From NCBI GenBank assembly GCA_944327295.1, contig CALVHF010000015.1, forward strand, positions 1-35,790: a DNA stretch of 35,790 nucleotides, in the 5' to 3' direction. Position numbers and translations under genes: made by a program. A model generated the notes under the pieces. The model was not told the origin of the DNA. It saw only the letters and a list, made by a program, of their open reading frames with translations, and did not search any database. Shown here piece after piece: positions 23,807 to 33,200 of the stretch. The DNA is from an uncultured Desulfovibrio sp. GTDB taxonomy: Bacteria > Desulfobacterota > Desulfovibrionia > Desulfovibrionales > Desulfovibrionaceae. How positions within the stretch are numbered: the first letter of the stretch is position 1; each line of letters opens with the position of its first letter.

Positions 23807-24433
23807 ATGTCCGACACCATCCGTTCCAGCGCCTCGGTTCCGGCACCCTACAGAAAAAAGCAAGAAGAGGCAGACGGGCCCGGCAAACCTGCAAAGGAGC
23901 CGCACAGGTCGGCAAGGGCGTTCAATGTCAGGCAGTCCGGCTTCTATGACCGGATTGTGACAATTTTCTTTGTCCTGCTGCCCATGGGGGGCTGTGGCGT
24001 CATGCTGGGACTACAGGTGGTCACAACGGCCATGCACGAGAGCCTCAGGGGAGGCTGTCTCTTTCTGGGGGTGACCGTTGCCTGGTGCCTTGCCCTGGCA
24101 CTGGCCTTTCTGCTGCTGGGCCGCCTTGTGGAGGTCTGTGTGCAGAGCCTTTTCCGGGCTGCGCACCTGGAGGAGCGCCTGCCCGAAGACATCCGCACTG
24201 CCTGCATCACCGTCCTTGCCTGCCTTGCCCAGTACGTTTTCATGCTGAAGGGCCTCTTCGCCTCTTTTGATCAGAATTTTCTGGACTGGCTCTGGCACAA
24301 CAATTTGTACGACAGCGTGCCCAATCCTCCGGCCCTCGCAAGCGTTCTTTCCCTGCCCATGTTCGCCCTGGCCTTCGTGGCCATCAGCCGTGCCATTGCC
24401 GCCATTGTGAAGGTGATTGTGATGCGGGCCTGA
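23807..24433 (+). CDS. membrane protein of unknown function, four predicted helices
   Basis: 208 residues. A polar Lys/Pro-rich N-terminus of about 45 residues is followed by four hydrophobic helices at about 49-70, 82-111, 131-150 and 177-202. A short polar loop ERLPEDIRTA joins helices 2 and 3, and a longer loop DQNFLDWLWHNNLYDSVPNP joins helices 3 and 4. The layout resembles small YqhA/UPF0114-like inner-membrane proteins (hairpin pairs, charged ends), but that is a weak resemblance. ATG 23807 has AGAGG upstream. No partner gene adjoins it on the same strand except the broken small gene at 23265. Confidence 0.72.
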   Translation: MSDTIRSSASVPAPYRKKQEEADGPGKPAKEPHRSARAFNVRQSGFYDRIVTIFFVLLPMGGCGVMLGLQVVTTAMHESLRGGCLFLGVTVAWCLALALAFLLLGRLVEVCVQSLFRAAHLEERLPEDIRTACITVLACLAQYVFMLKGLFASFDQNFLDWLWHNNLYDSVPNPPALASVLSLPMFALAFVAISRAIAAIVKVIVMRA

Positions 24434-24484
24434 TCCCGAAGAGCTCCCTGAAGCCCTGCTTCTCGGGAAGTTTTCTCAGGGACG
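24434..24484 (+). terminator. weak terminator-like hairpin
   Basis: TCCCGA (24434-24439) pairs with TCGGGA (24473-24478) across a long loop that can pair further in part, followed by AGTTTTCTC. It lies directly after the membrane protein stop. Confidence 0.35.
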
Positions 24485-24552
24485 CATGAAGCATTCCGGT
24501 CGGAGCAGGACAACAGGAGAAAAGAGGAGACAGACACGGGCCCCTCGCAAAG

Positions 24553-24585
24553 AAAAAAGCCCCTCGCCTGTCCGGGCAAAGGGGC
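24553..24585 (-). terminator. Rho-independent terminator of the secreted-protein pair
   Basis: On the minus strand GCCCCT (24580-24585) and AGGGGC (24559-24564) pair and are followed by TTTTTTC. It lies inside the open frame of the broken gene upstream, which supports loss of that gene's normal end. Confidence 0.65.
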
Positions 24586-24589
24586 ATGA

Positions 24590-24933
24590 AGTGTCTGCAT
24601 ATCGTGCGGTGAGCACAGGGGGCTTCGCGCGTATCAAGACCAATGCGTTGTGTGAGTTCCAGGGGCCTGCCTGTCTTGGCATCACTGGCAGTGACTTTTT
24701 CCAGGATAAGCGTGTTCATGAGCGCGAGATCCCTGTCTGATGGCATGGGAGCACCTGGAACACCATAGGCCCTGCCGAAGGAGAGGGTTTCCTCGCTATC
24801 GGCTACGCATGTGCACAGCGATTGCACCTTTTTGACACCATGCTTCTTCTCGTGCCTGCACAGGATCTGCGTGAAGCAGCAGGCCCAGGCCAAGACTCAG
24901 GCAGGCGAAGGAGAACAGAAAACGTCCGTTCAT
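24590..24933 (-). pseudogene. secreted protein gene with an apparent frameshift
   Basis: ATG 24931-24933 follows GGGAGAGGG at about 8 bp and encodes a clear signal peptide, MNGRFLFSFACLSLGLGLLL, then HADPVQA. That frame stops after 46 residues. The frame one base later carries a long protein-like stretch: KKVQSLCTCVADSEETLSFG, RAYGVPGAPMPSDRDLALMN, TLILEKVTASDAKTGRPLEL, TQRIGLDTREAPC. Removing one A from the A5 run near 24829-24833 would join them. The joined frame has no stop before the terminator at 24553, so the 3' end may also be altered. It starts 18 bp after the stop of the gene at 24952. No family recognised. Confidence 0.45.
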
Positions 24934-24951
24934 GGCGTGCCCTCTCCCGTG

Positions 24952-25578
24952 TTAGTGAACAAAGCAGTAGGCTTCTTCTCTCTCGGTATCAAATCTGAAT
25001 GTCAGGGCGTACTTCCGCTGTTTCACAACAATTTCATTTCCGTCGACAGAAATGGTTGCACCCCGCATGGTGGTGATGGTGACATCCTTCTGATCAAGGA
25101 CAAGCGGCTTTTTTGTAAGAGAACTGACAGTAATCCTGGTACTCTTTTGTTCAAAATCGATAAAGGTATAATCCATATCAGCGTTTGCAATGATTCTGTT
25201 TCTTTTATCTTTTATGATAAAATTTCCGTCTATGAATATCTTGTTGTCTGGTGTGTAGACAACAAAGAATCTTTTTGGAGAGTTTTCCTTGTCAATAGAC
25301 ACTATTCGATCGGAATCAAATGTTACTGAACCAATCTTGGTGACAATTTTCAGATCGTCCTTGCCCTGAAAGATTCTGCCGACCTCGGGACGCTCGTAAG
25401 AGACAATGACACTGTTGGTGATTTTTTGATACCCGAATTCCGTTGCCGAATATTTCTTCTTGGGCATTTGTTTGGTGGTCACAATGGCGTAGTTCTGGGC
25501 ACATGCCTGTGTACTGCCCACAAGAAGACTGCCGCAAAGAATGGATGCTGCCACCAGCAGGCCAGCAAGCCGTTTCAT
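24952..25578 (-). CDS. secreted protein of unknown function
   Basis: 208 residues with a signal peptide (MKRLAGLLVAASILCGSLLV, cleavage near ACAQ at about 27). The mature part is beta-rich with alternating hydrophobic residues (SVIVSYERPEVGRIF, KIFIDGNFIIKDKRNRIIAN, ATISVDGNEIVVKQRKYALT), as in a periplasmic or outer-membrane-associated domain. AT content is higher than in neighbouring genes, which may indicate relaxed constraint or transfer. AAGGAG lies 7 bp before the start. It is probably co-transcribed with the broken secreted-protein gene 18 bp downstream. No motif allowed a family call. Confidence 0.72.
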   Translation of the reverse strand: MKRLAGLLVAASILCGSLLVGSTQACAQNYAIVTTKQMPKKKYSATEFGYQKITNSVIVSYERPEVGRIFQGKDDLKIVTKIGSVTFDSDRIVSIDKENSPKRFFVVYTPDNKIFIDGNFIIKDKRNRIIANADMDYTFIDFEQKSTRITVSSLTKKPLVLDQKDVTITTMRGATISVDGNEIVVKQRKYALTFRFDTEREEAYCFVH

Positions 25579-26004
25579 GTCTCAACTCCTTGTTTGAGGT
25601 GCCTGGGCATCCGGCACACCCCCGCGGCGTGCGGGAGTCTGCCGCCATGCCAACGGGGTCCTGCAGGGTGCGGGAACTGTTCTCCCTGCGCTTAATTGAA
25701 AAAGTACGGGATGTCAAAGAGAAGGAACTTTTGTACCCCTTGTTCCTCCTCATTGTTTCTCCCCATTGTTCCTTTTCATGCGACTGCGGCAAGGGAACAG
25801 AAAATGCCCCTTGCTCTGTTCTGACTTTTGGCAGGGAGAGGACAGTGGAAAGGGGCAAAAATATTTTTTGATCTGCCCTCTCCTGCCTTCTGTCTCTTAC
25901 CCCTGCAGCTGTCCAATATCTGCGCAAGTGAACTGCCGTCTGGTCAGATTCTGTACAGGCCCTGAGGGACAGGAACGAGCATCCTTGGGAAATCCTTGAG
26001 ACGA
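25579..26004. other. intergenic region upstream of the secreted-protein gene
   Basis: About 425 bases with no gene supported. On the minus strand TTGACA (25712-25717) is a consensus -35; a -10 at the expected distance reads only TAAGCG or TTAAGC. A promoter here would give a 5' leader of about 100 bases. Confidence 0.4.
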
Positions 26005-26036
26005 AGAAAGGCTGCCCGAAACCGGACAGCCTTTCT
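26005..26036. terminator. terminator after degP
   Basis: AGAAAGGCTG (26005-26014) pairs with CAGCCTTTCT (26027-26036), and three further pairs close a short loop. On the minus strand TTCGTCTC follows, on the plus strand GTTTCC. It lies 65 bp beyond the degP stop. Confidence 0.7.
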
Positions 26037-26100
26037 GTTTCCATTGGCCGTTCCTTAGTCGGGCCTTTCGGCCCTCAGGAAACGGATTGCTTGTTTGTGC

Positions 26101-27534
26101 CTACTTCTGGGCGAGCTCCACAGTGCGGAAGATGAGGTCTCCGCGGCGGTTGATCTGCAGGAGTACTGCGCCGCGCTTGACGCCTTCCTTCTTCACGATA
26201 TTGGAGAGTTCCTGCACAGTCTTCACGGGCTTCATGTTGGCCTTGACGATCACGTCGCCGGGGCGCAGGTCCGTGGAGGCTGCGGGCTTTTCCTGATCGA
26301 TGTCGAGAATCACCACACCGCCGCTGATGTCCAGCTGCTTGGCCTCTTCAGGCTTGAGCGGACGAACCGTCAGGCCCAGGGTGGCTTCGGACTTGTCGGA
26401 CTCGGAACCGGGCACGGCGCTCACACCGCTCTCCAGATTGGAGCCGCGGTCACCGAGCTTCACGGTCAGGGTCTTGGCAGCTCCTTCGCGGAGCACTTCC
26501 ACCTTGGCTTCGGTGCCGGGCTTCTTGGAGGCCACGATGCGCAGAAGCTCATCCCTGTCTTCCACAGACTGACCATCAATCTTGCGAATGATGTCGCCGT
26601 CCTTCATGCCGGCCTTTTCGGCAGGCTGTCCGGGCTGCACGCTCACGACCATGGCGCCCTTGTGGTCGGGAAGACCCAGGGCCTGGGCTGTGGGCTCATC
26701 AACATCCTGAATGACAATGCCAAGCCAGCCGCGGCTCACCTTCTTGCCGGAGCGCACCTGGTTGATGATGTCACTGGCCATGTTGCTCGGGATGGCAAAG
26801 CCGATGCCCTGCCCGGAGGCAATGATGGCCGTGTTGATGCCGATAACCTCGCCGTTCATGTTGATGAGCGGACCGCCGGAGTTGCCGGGGTTGATGGAGG
26901 CATCGGTCTGCAGGAAGTTGTCAAAGGCGCCGGCATTGATGCGGCGGCCCTTGGCAGAGAGGATGCCGGCCGTGACGGAGTGATCCAGACCAAAGGGGTT
27001 GCCGATGGCCAGAACCCATTCGCCGACCTTCAGGTTGTCGGAGTTGCCGAACTTCAGGTAGGGCAGCTCTTCCTTGACCTCAATCTTGAGCAGGGCAAGG
27101 TCGGTTTCCTCGTCCGATCCGACCAGAGTGGCCTTCACGGTCTTGCCGTCTGCGGCCTTCTCGTCCAGGGTGACGCGGATGACGTCGGCACCGTCAACAA
27201 CGTGGAAGTTGGTGACAATATAGCCGTCCGCAGAGATGAGGAAGCCGGAGCCCAGGGATTTCTGCTTGTTGACATGGGGGCGCTTGCCACCGCCTCTGCC
27301 GAAGGGCTCGAAGAAGCGCTCGAAGCCTGGGGGCATATTGCGGAACATCTCGCCGAAGAAGTCCTCGGGGCCGGCGGCCCTGGTGGTTTTCTCGGTATTG
27401 ATGTTGACAACAGCAGGACCGCACTTGGTGGCGAGTTCGGTGAACTCGGGCAGGCTGGCTGCGGACACGTTCTGGGCGGCAATCAGAACGAGAGCGAGCA
27501 GGCAGGCTGTCAAAAGGGAGACAGGATTACGCAT
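26101..27534 (-). CDS. degP: Do-type periplasmic serine protease (HtrA/DegP)
   Basis: 477 residues, usual for DegP-like proteases that degrade or chaperone misfolded envelope proteins. Signal peptide at 1-25 (cleavage near VSA-A). Catalytic triad: His111 in TNFHVVDGA, Asp145 in ETDLALLK, Ser219 in INPGNSGGPL. Two PDZ domains follow: the first around GAMVVSVQPGQPAEKAGMKD, the second around GGVVILDIDQEKPAASTDLR. The ribosome site AAGGAG overlaps the stop codon of rpsA 12 bp upstream, so the two genes are translationally coupled. A strong hairpin lies downstream. It could be called degQ or mucD; the family does not separate these by motif. Confidence 0.95.
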   Translation of the reverse strand: MRNPVSLLTACLLALVLIAAQNVSAASLPEFTELATKCGPAVVNINTEKTTRAAGPEDFFGEMFRNMPPGFERFFEPFGRGGGKRPHVNKQKSLGSGFLISADGYIVTNFHVVDGADVIRVTLDEKAADGKTVKATLVGSDEETDLALLKIEVKEELPYLKFGNSDNLKVGEWVLAIGNPFGLDHSVTAGILSAKGRRINAGAFDNFLQTDASINPGNSGGPLINMNGEVIGINTAIIASGQGIGFAIPSNMASDIINQVRSGKKVSRGWLGIVIQDVDEPTAQALGLPDHKGAMVVSVQPGQPAEKAGMKDGDIIRKIDGQSVEDRDELLRIVASKKPGTEAKVEVLREGAAKTLTVKLGDRGSNLESGVSAVPGSESDKSEATLGLTVRPLKPEEAKQLDISGGVVILDIDQEKPAASTDLRPGDVIVKANMKPVKTVQELSNIVKKEGVKRGAVLLQINRRGDLIFRTVELAQK

Positions 27535-27546
27535 GCAGCAAACTCC

Positions 27547-29073
27547 TTATTGTTTGTTCTGCATAGCCTTCTGCAAAGCCTGTGCCATAATCCCCATATC
27601 GGAATCGGAAGTGGAAGCGGCAGTCTTCTGATGCTGACGCCAGGAGTGGTCTTCACCACCACGCTTGGAAGGACGTTCCTTGTGTTCCCTGGGTTCCTTG
27701 GGCTGGGCCTGGGCACCTTCGGGCACGAGGGTGATGCGGCGGGCAACAGGGTCCACGCGCTGCACTTCCAGGGTCACGGGAGTGTCCTTTTCCAGCTTCT
27801 GGAACTGGGCGGCCGTCTTGGTGGAGCGCATGATGCCTTCGGGCAGAAGGCCGGTGACGCCGGGAGCAAGGCTCACGAACAGGCCAAACTTGGACTGGCT
27901 CTCCACCTTGCCTTCCACCTTGCTGCCCACGGGGAAGCGGGTTTCCACATCGGCCCACGGATCGCCTTCGGCGTCGCGCAGGCTCAGGGAGACGCGGCGG
28001 TTTTCGGGATTGATTTCCTTGATCTTCACGCGCACCACGTCACCGGGCTTCACCACGTCCTCGGGACGATTCACACGGTGGCTCCAGGACATTTCGGAGA
28101 GGTGCACAAGGCCCTCGATGCCGGGGCACAGTTCCACAAAGGCGCCGAAGGGAGCCAGACGCACGACCTTGCCTTCCACCACGGCGCCAGGCTCGGGCAG
28201 ACGGTTGGCAACATCGTCCCAGGGGTTGCCCTGGGCGGCCTTGAGGGACAGGGAAATGCGGGTGTGCTCGCGGCCGTCGCGACCCTTTTCCTTGCTGATC
28301 TTGAGAATCTTGGCCTGCACGGTGTCACCGGGATGGATGACTTCGTCGGCCTTCATGATGCGGGACCAGGAAAGCTCGGACAGATGCACCATGCCTTCCA
28401 CGCCGGGCACGAGTTCCACAAAGGCACCGAAGGAGGCCAGGCGGGTCACCTTGCCTTCCACGATGTCGCCTTCCTGCACGTCATTGAGCAGGGCAGCCAG
28501 GCTTGCTTCGCGCTGACGGTCGATGAGGGCGCGGTGGGACACGACGATGTTGCGGCCGCGGCTCTCCACCCTGGTGATGAGGAACTGGTAGGTGTTGCCG
28601 ATGAGGGATTCGGGATTGCCGGGCACCATCTGGCTGCCGGGGCAGAAAGCGGTCTTGCCCAGCACTTCCACGTGGTAGCCGCCCTTGCAGGCTTCGGTCA
28701 CGCGGCCGTCGACGGGCACGCCGGCGTCCTTGGCATTTTCGATGGCTGCCATGCCGGAGCCGCTCATGGAGCGGGCCAGCTTGATTTCCTGGGAGGAAAC
28801 GTGGGTGATCCAGGCTTCGATCTGGTCGCCGGGAGCCACGTCAACGTTGCCTTCGCTGTCCACGAAGTCCTTGCGTTCCATGATGCCGTCAATCTTGGCA
28901 CCAATGTTCACGAAAACGGAGTCGTCGGTCACTTCGATGACCGTGCCCTGCACCTTCTGACCGGCCTGAATGCGCACCTGGGCGTTTTCCTGGCTGGCCA
29001 GCATGTCGGCAAAGCTTTCCATGTTCTCTTCGGGGGCAGCGGTTTCCTGCTGCGTTGTCAGTTCTTCACTCAT
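27547..29073 (-). CDS. rpsA: 30S ribosomal protein S1, five S1 domains
   Basis: 508 residues. It binds mRNA on the small ribosomal subunit. Five S1 RNA-binding repeats at about 34-101, 118-182, 199-278, 292-366 and 380-450. The third and fourth have the canonical core (GKVTRLASFGAFVELVPGVE and GKVVRLAPFGAFVELCPGIE, each followed by GLVHLSE or GMVHLSE). E. coli S1 has six repeats; a five-repeat form with a charged, His/Gln-rich tail of about 55 residues is seen here. ATG 29073 has AAGGAGAT 8 bp upstream; the open frame beyond it lacks protein character. It is coupled to degP. If another rpsA exists in the genome, this could be an S1-like paralogue. Confidence 0.9.
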   Translation of the reverse strand: MSEELTTQQETAAPEENMESFADMLASQENAQVRIQAGQKVQGTVIEVTDDSVFVNIGAKIDGIMERKDFVDSEGNVDVAPGDQIEAWITHVSSQEIKLARSMSGSGMAAIENAKDAGVPVDGRVTEACKGGYHVEVLGKTAFCPGSQMVPGNPESLIGNTYQFLITRVESRGRNIVVSHRALIDRQREASLAALLNDVQEGDIVEGKVTRLASFGAFVELVPGVEGMVHLSELSWSRIMKADEVIHPGDTVQAKILKISKEKGRDGREHTRISLSLKAAQGNPWDDVANRLPEPGAVVEGKVVRLAPFGAFVELCPGIEGLVHLSEMSWSHRVNRPEDVVKPGDVVRVKIKEINPENRRVSLSLRDAEGDPWADVETRFPVGSKVEGKVESQSKFGLFVSLAPGVTGLLPEGIMRSTKTAAQFQKLEKDTPVTLEVQRVDPVARRITLVPEGAQAQPKEPREHKERPSKRGGEDHSWRQHQKTAASTSDSDMGIMAQALQKAMQNKQ

Positions 29074-30035
29074 GTGTTGTATCTCCTTGAAACAAGAGTA
29101 TGTTTTTCGTAGAGCCTTCAGTGTTTTTGGTCCCACACCGGGGCAGGTACTTGTTGTCTTGTTTATGCAGGCCTTTCGGACTGCACCTGGCAGACTGCCC
29201 CTGAAAGCCGGAAGAAAACGGCATATGGCCGTCCCCCTGCCTTGCAAGGCGGTCTGCAGCCTTTTCGCTTCGCTGTTTTTTCAGCGAAAAAAGCCCTTCT
29301 CCCTTGCGAGCTGTCAATCTCGCAGGGTGCCAAGGCCTGGATGTCTGTACAGAATGTGCGGTGGAAGGGGATGCCTGAAAAAGGCTCCCTTCAAGAAATC
29401 TCCATAACGGCCCTTGCCTCCTTCCTGTTGAGAAAGAAGGAACGGAACAGCCGGGGAAAAAGACACAGCGCAAACTCTGTGCAGCGGCGACCGAAAAGGC
29501 ATGGGGTGTGGGTGACAAGAAAGGCGACAGCCCTGCTCCGCAACTGTCCGGAAAATGAACAGCCGGAAGCGGGCCTGGCCAGTGCCTGACTGACGGGTAC
29601 AACACATTGGGAAATGAGGCTGGACGGGCAGACAGGAAGACGGACAATGAAGGCTGTGGCAGGAAACTGGTAAAAGTATCCTTTACAGCATTGAGGATTG
29701 TATACCATGATTATAGTAAAGTCCAGATCTCTATGCAGTCTGCCGAAAAAAATAAGGAATGCATGCAAGAAGACCCGTGTTTTCATGATCCTGTCCGCAG
29801 TGCACACGAAAGGGTTTCTGACCCGGGCAACAGGGCGGCCGCAAGGAATCGCCAGAGGACTTGTCTCCTGTCTTGCTGCGGGCCCCGGCAGATTGCCTCA
29901 GATGCTCCGGAAGATGTTACCGAAGATGCTCTGGGGATGTGCCGGAAAAGGCCCCGGGGACAGGTGCAGCCGGGGAGCCTGAGACCATTTTGTGACAGAG
30001 TGGTGAAAAAAATTTGATACTTTGTCAAAAAACGC
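29074..30035. other. region upstream of rpsA without genes
   Basis: About 960 bases. On the minus strand a perfect TATAAT occurs at 29710-29715 without a clear -35; a promoter there would give rpsA a leader of about 630 bases. A hairpin TTCGCTG-N6-CAGCGAA lies near 29270-29290 beside T and A tracts. Plus-strand frames (for example 29242-29589) have no ribosome site. No gene is supported. Confidence 0.4.
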
Positions 30036-30064
30036 TTGATCTTTTTCGCGAGGGTGTATATACC
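30036..30064 (+). promoter_or_regulatory. promoter of the tRNA-Met gene
   Basis: TTGATC (30036-30041) and TATACC (30059-30064) with 17 bp between them; TATATA at 30057 is an alternative -10. It lies 45 bp before the tRNA. Confidence 0.5.
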
Positions 30065-30108
30065 CCTTTGCTGTTGGTGCTCACCAGCACAATGTACGCA
30101 CACAATGT

Positions 30109-30185
30109 GGCAAGGTAGCTCAGTTGGTTAGAGCATGCGGTTCATACCCGCAGTGTCGAGAGTTCAAGTCTCCCCCTTGCTACCA
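30109..30185 (+). tRNA. tRNA-Met (anticodon CAT), elongator type
   Basis: 77 nt with encoded CCA. Acceptor GGCAAGG / CCTTGCT, D stem GCTC / GAGC, anticodon stem TGCGG / CCGCA around TTCATAC, and T loop TTCAAGT. The first acceptor pair G1-C72 is present, unlike the C1-A72 mismatch of initiators in many bacteria, and there are not three GC pairs next to the anticodon loop; hence elongator rather than initiator. More exactly, base 72 is T, so the closing pair is a G-T wobble, and the T stem (GAGAG / CTCCC) has one A-C mismatch. A lysidine-type tRNA-Ile (CAT) cannot be fully excluded. Confidence 0.92.
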
Positions 30186-30196
30186 CAAAGCATATA

Positions 30197-30230
30197 CCCC
30201 GGAAGCTCTTCCATGCTCCCGGGGTCTTTT
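30197..30230 (+). terminator. Rho-independent terminator after tRNA-Met
   Basis: CCCCGG (30197-30202) pairs with CCGGGG (30219-30224), extended by AGC/GCT inside, followed by TCTTTTATTT. Only 39 bp separate it from the start of the next gene. Confidence 0.75.
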
Positions 30231-30269
30231 ATTTCCATGGGGTTCCCATGGTTTCTTTCAGGAGCACAC

Positions 30270-33200
30270 ATGTCCCAGCAGCCTCTCAAGACAGAAAAGC
30301 ACAGGGCTTTTGCAGACGATACAGCAGACAATGCACAGGACAGACAGACCGGCTCTTCTGCCAGACATGCTGCCAGGGGCACATGGACAGAAAGGCGGTC
30401 CAAAGGATTTGGCCCAGGCGCTGCAAGGCCGCGCAGGGTGCACCCCGGGGCAGGCTCTGCCCTGAACCGCAGGGAACGCAGCAGAGAGGCGTTTGACGCC
30501 TCTGGCGGTCGTGAAGGCCGCGATGGCCGCGACAGACGAGGCGCAGACAGGGCGCCCGGTCCGTTCAGGGACCGTGGTTTTCGTCCTGCAGGGCAGACCA
30601 GGCCCTTCGGCCAGGCCGGTCAGTCTGACAAGGTCGAACGCCCTGCCCGTTCTGAGCGTCCCGAACAGTTCCGCGACCATGATCGATCCTTCGGCCGTCC
30701 CCATGGTCATCCCAATGACCGACCCAATGACCGTCCACAGGATCGCCCCTTTGACAGAACAAGGGATCGTTTCCAGCAAAGGGACAAGCCTTCCGATCGT
30801 CCCTTTACGGCCGGCCGCGGCACCCGCCCCCTGGCAGGGGCCAGGCCGTCATTCAGACAGGAGCGTCATCAGGACCGTCTGCAGGGTGCAGACAGGCCAG
30901 GCCGTGACACAAGGCCCTGGGGAAATCGCACGGAGGAAGCCGGGGATGGCAGTCGCCCTGCCCGTTATGCCGGCCGTGGCGCTGCCCCCTGGGCCAAAGG
31001 AGCCGAAGGTCGCGGGTTCCGGAGGCCTGAAGGTGCCCGATTTGGGCAAGAGTTCCGTGCAGACCGCCAATGGGCCGAACGCTCCGATCGGCCCGATCGC
31101 TTCGCCGACAGGGAAGACAAAGGTGCCGGAGGCCGGGCACGCCGTCCCCTTGGCCGCCTGAAGGACAGGCCGTTTGATCGTCCCGAACGAAAGTGTGCCG
31201 CGCCCCTGCCTGCCTCCCGGACAGTCCAAACAGACGGGGACAAGGTCTCCTCGGAGCCGATCACAGAGAGCCAGTCCAGTGCCACCTATGCCCTGGCCAG
31301 GACACCGCACAGGCCTCAGGGCGCAGCCCTCGAAGCGGAGCACATGGCTGATCGGACAGAGTCAGAGCACGGACACGGACCCGACAGGCCTGGCCGCTGG
31401 GCAGACCGTGGGACGAATCGCGAGGGCGAACATCGTCCTTTCCGTGACAAGGGGGCAGGACGCCCTGCCAGAGACAGAGTCAGTGGTGACGGCTTTCGGG
31501 AAGGCGGATCAGGGGACTTTGAAGACCGGGACCATTACAGGCAAAACTTCAAGCAGGACTTCAAGAACCGCCTTGCTCGCCATGGCCGCAGCCGTTGTGC
31601 TGACCGCGGAGAAAGCCGCTTCAATGGCCGCTTTGAAGAGCACTCTTCCGATCGGTTTGAAGGTCGCAGGGACTTTGACCACAAGGCCGGCCTGAAGGCA
31701 GGATCAAACTTCAAGTCGGACAGAAGGGAGCACGAGCGTTCCTTCGATGAGCGTCCAGGCCACGACCGCGACAGGTCCTTTGGAGACAGAGCAGGTCACG
31801 ACCATTCCTTTCATGATCGTGACAGAACGTTTGGAGAGCGTCCTGGTCATGACCGCTCTTTCGGAGACAGATCCTTCCGTGATCGTGACAGGGCGCTCGG
31901 AAACAGGCCCGGTCGTGAGCGCCTGTTCCGCGAGGACCGTCCTGATTCGTTCCGCAAGGAATCTTTTCATAAGGAACCCTTCCACAAGGAAGCCTTTCAC
32001 AAGAATTCTTTCCGCGACAACGCTCGTCCGTCTTCCTTCCGTGGAGACAGAGGGCCTGGGGACCGCTGGCAGGACGGAAGGGATCGCCGTTTCGGGCGCA
32101 CTGGTCGCAGCGACGAGCCCATGTTCCAGGGAAACCGTCGCGAGGAGACAGGCTTCGATCGTCCGGCTTCTGCCGACAGGCGGCCCGCTCTGCGAGGCAG
32201 CAGGGACGCGGCCGTCTATGACGTGCTCATTCTGGGCGCCGGCGCAGCCGGCCTCATGTGTGCCGCCCATCTGGTGGGCATGGGACTGTCGGTCTGTGTT
32301 GTGGACCGCTCGCGTACCCCTGGCCGCAAGCTCTCCGTGGCAGGCGGCGGCAAGGCCAACTTCTCCAACCGTGCCCTGCAGCCCGGCCACTTTGTCTGCT
32401 CGCAAGCAGGCTTTGTGGAGCCCGTGCTGGAAAAGGTCGACACGGCAGCCCTTTTGAGGCTCATGGATGTCCTGGAACTGCCCTGGGAGGAGAAGGAGAA
32501 GGGCAAGCTCTTTTTGCAGGTGCAGGCCGCAGACCTTGTCCGTGCCCTCATCGGCCGCTGCCGCAGGGGCGACTTCACCCTGTGCATGGAAGAGCACTTT
32601 TCCGTGGAGGACCTCTCCTTCCCCGCGAACCCCGACTCCGAAACCCGCGTGCGCCTGACCACCTCCGTCACCACAAGAGCAGCCAGGCATCTTGTCCTGG
32701 CCTTGGGGTCTCCGGCCAGTCCCTTCACGGGCTCCTCGGGCCTTGGCTACGCCCTGGCCCAGTCCCTGGGCCACAGCCTGGTACGGCCCAGAGCCGCCCT
32801 GGCCCCCTTCTTCCTTGAGCAGGACGCCCCCTTCCTCGCCCTGAAGGGCGTAAGCGTCCCTGTGCGCTTAAGCACCTGCGGCCACACCGTCACGGACGAT
32901 CTGCTCTTCACCCACATGGGCCTGAGCGGGCCTGCGGCCCTCAAGGCCTCCCTGTACTGGAAGGAAGGCGAGGATCTGGAAATCGATCTTCTGCCAAAGG
33001 TCCTGCACAGGCTCTTTGAGGAAGAAGGAAAGAAGACACCCCGCTCCGTGCTGGGCAAACTCCTGCCCCAGCGCCTTGTGGACGTGATCCTGCCCATGGA
33101 GCTTGCCGGCAGGCGCTGCAGTGAGCTCAAGGCCGAAGAGCGCGAGCGGCTTGAGGAGTGCGTGCACGCACTCACTCTCAGGCCCGTCAGCGTGGCGGGC

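Noticed and set aside
26095..29112. A 1005-codon open frame on the plus strand opposite degP and rpsA.
   Set aside because: It is the exact antisense of two well-supported genes, has no ribosome site, and its Gly/His/Ala/Leu-rich translation reflects the reverse of biased codons.
30493..32457. Several long alternative frames inside the Arg/Asp-rich region (for example plus 30493-31161 and 31747-32457).
   Set aside because: Repetitive GC-rich DNA leaves all frames open. Only the frame from 30270 has a ribosome site and continues into the flavoprotein.
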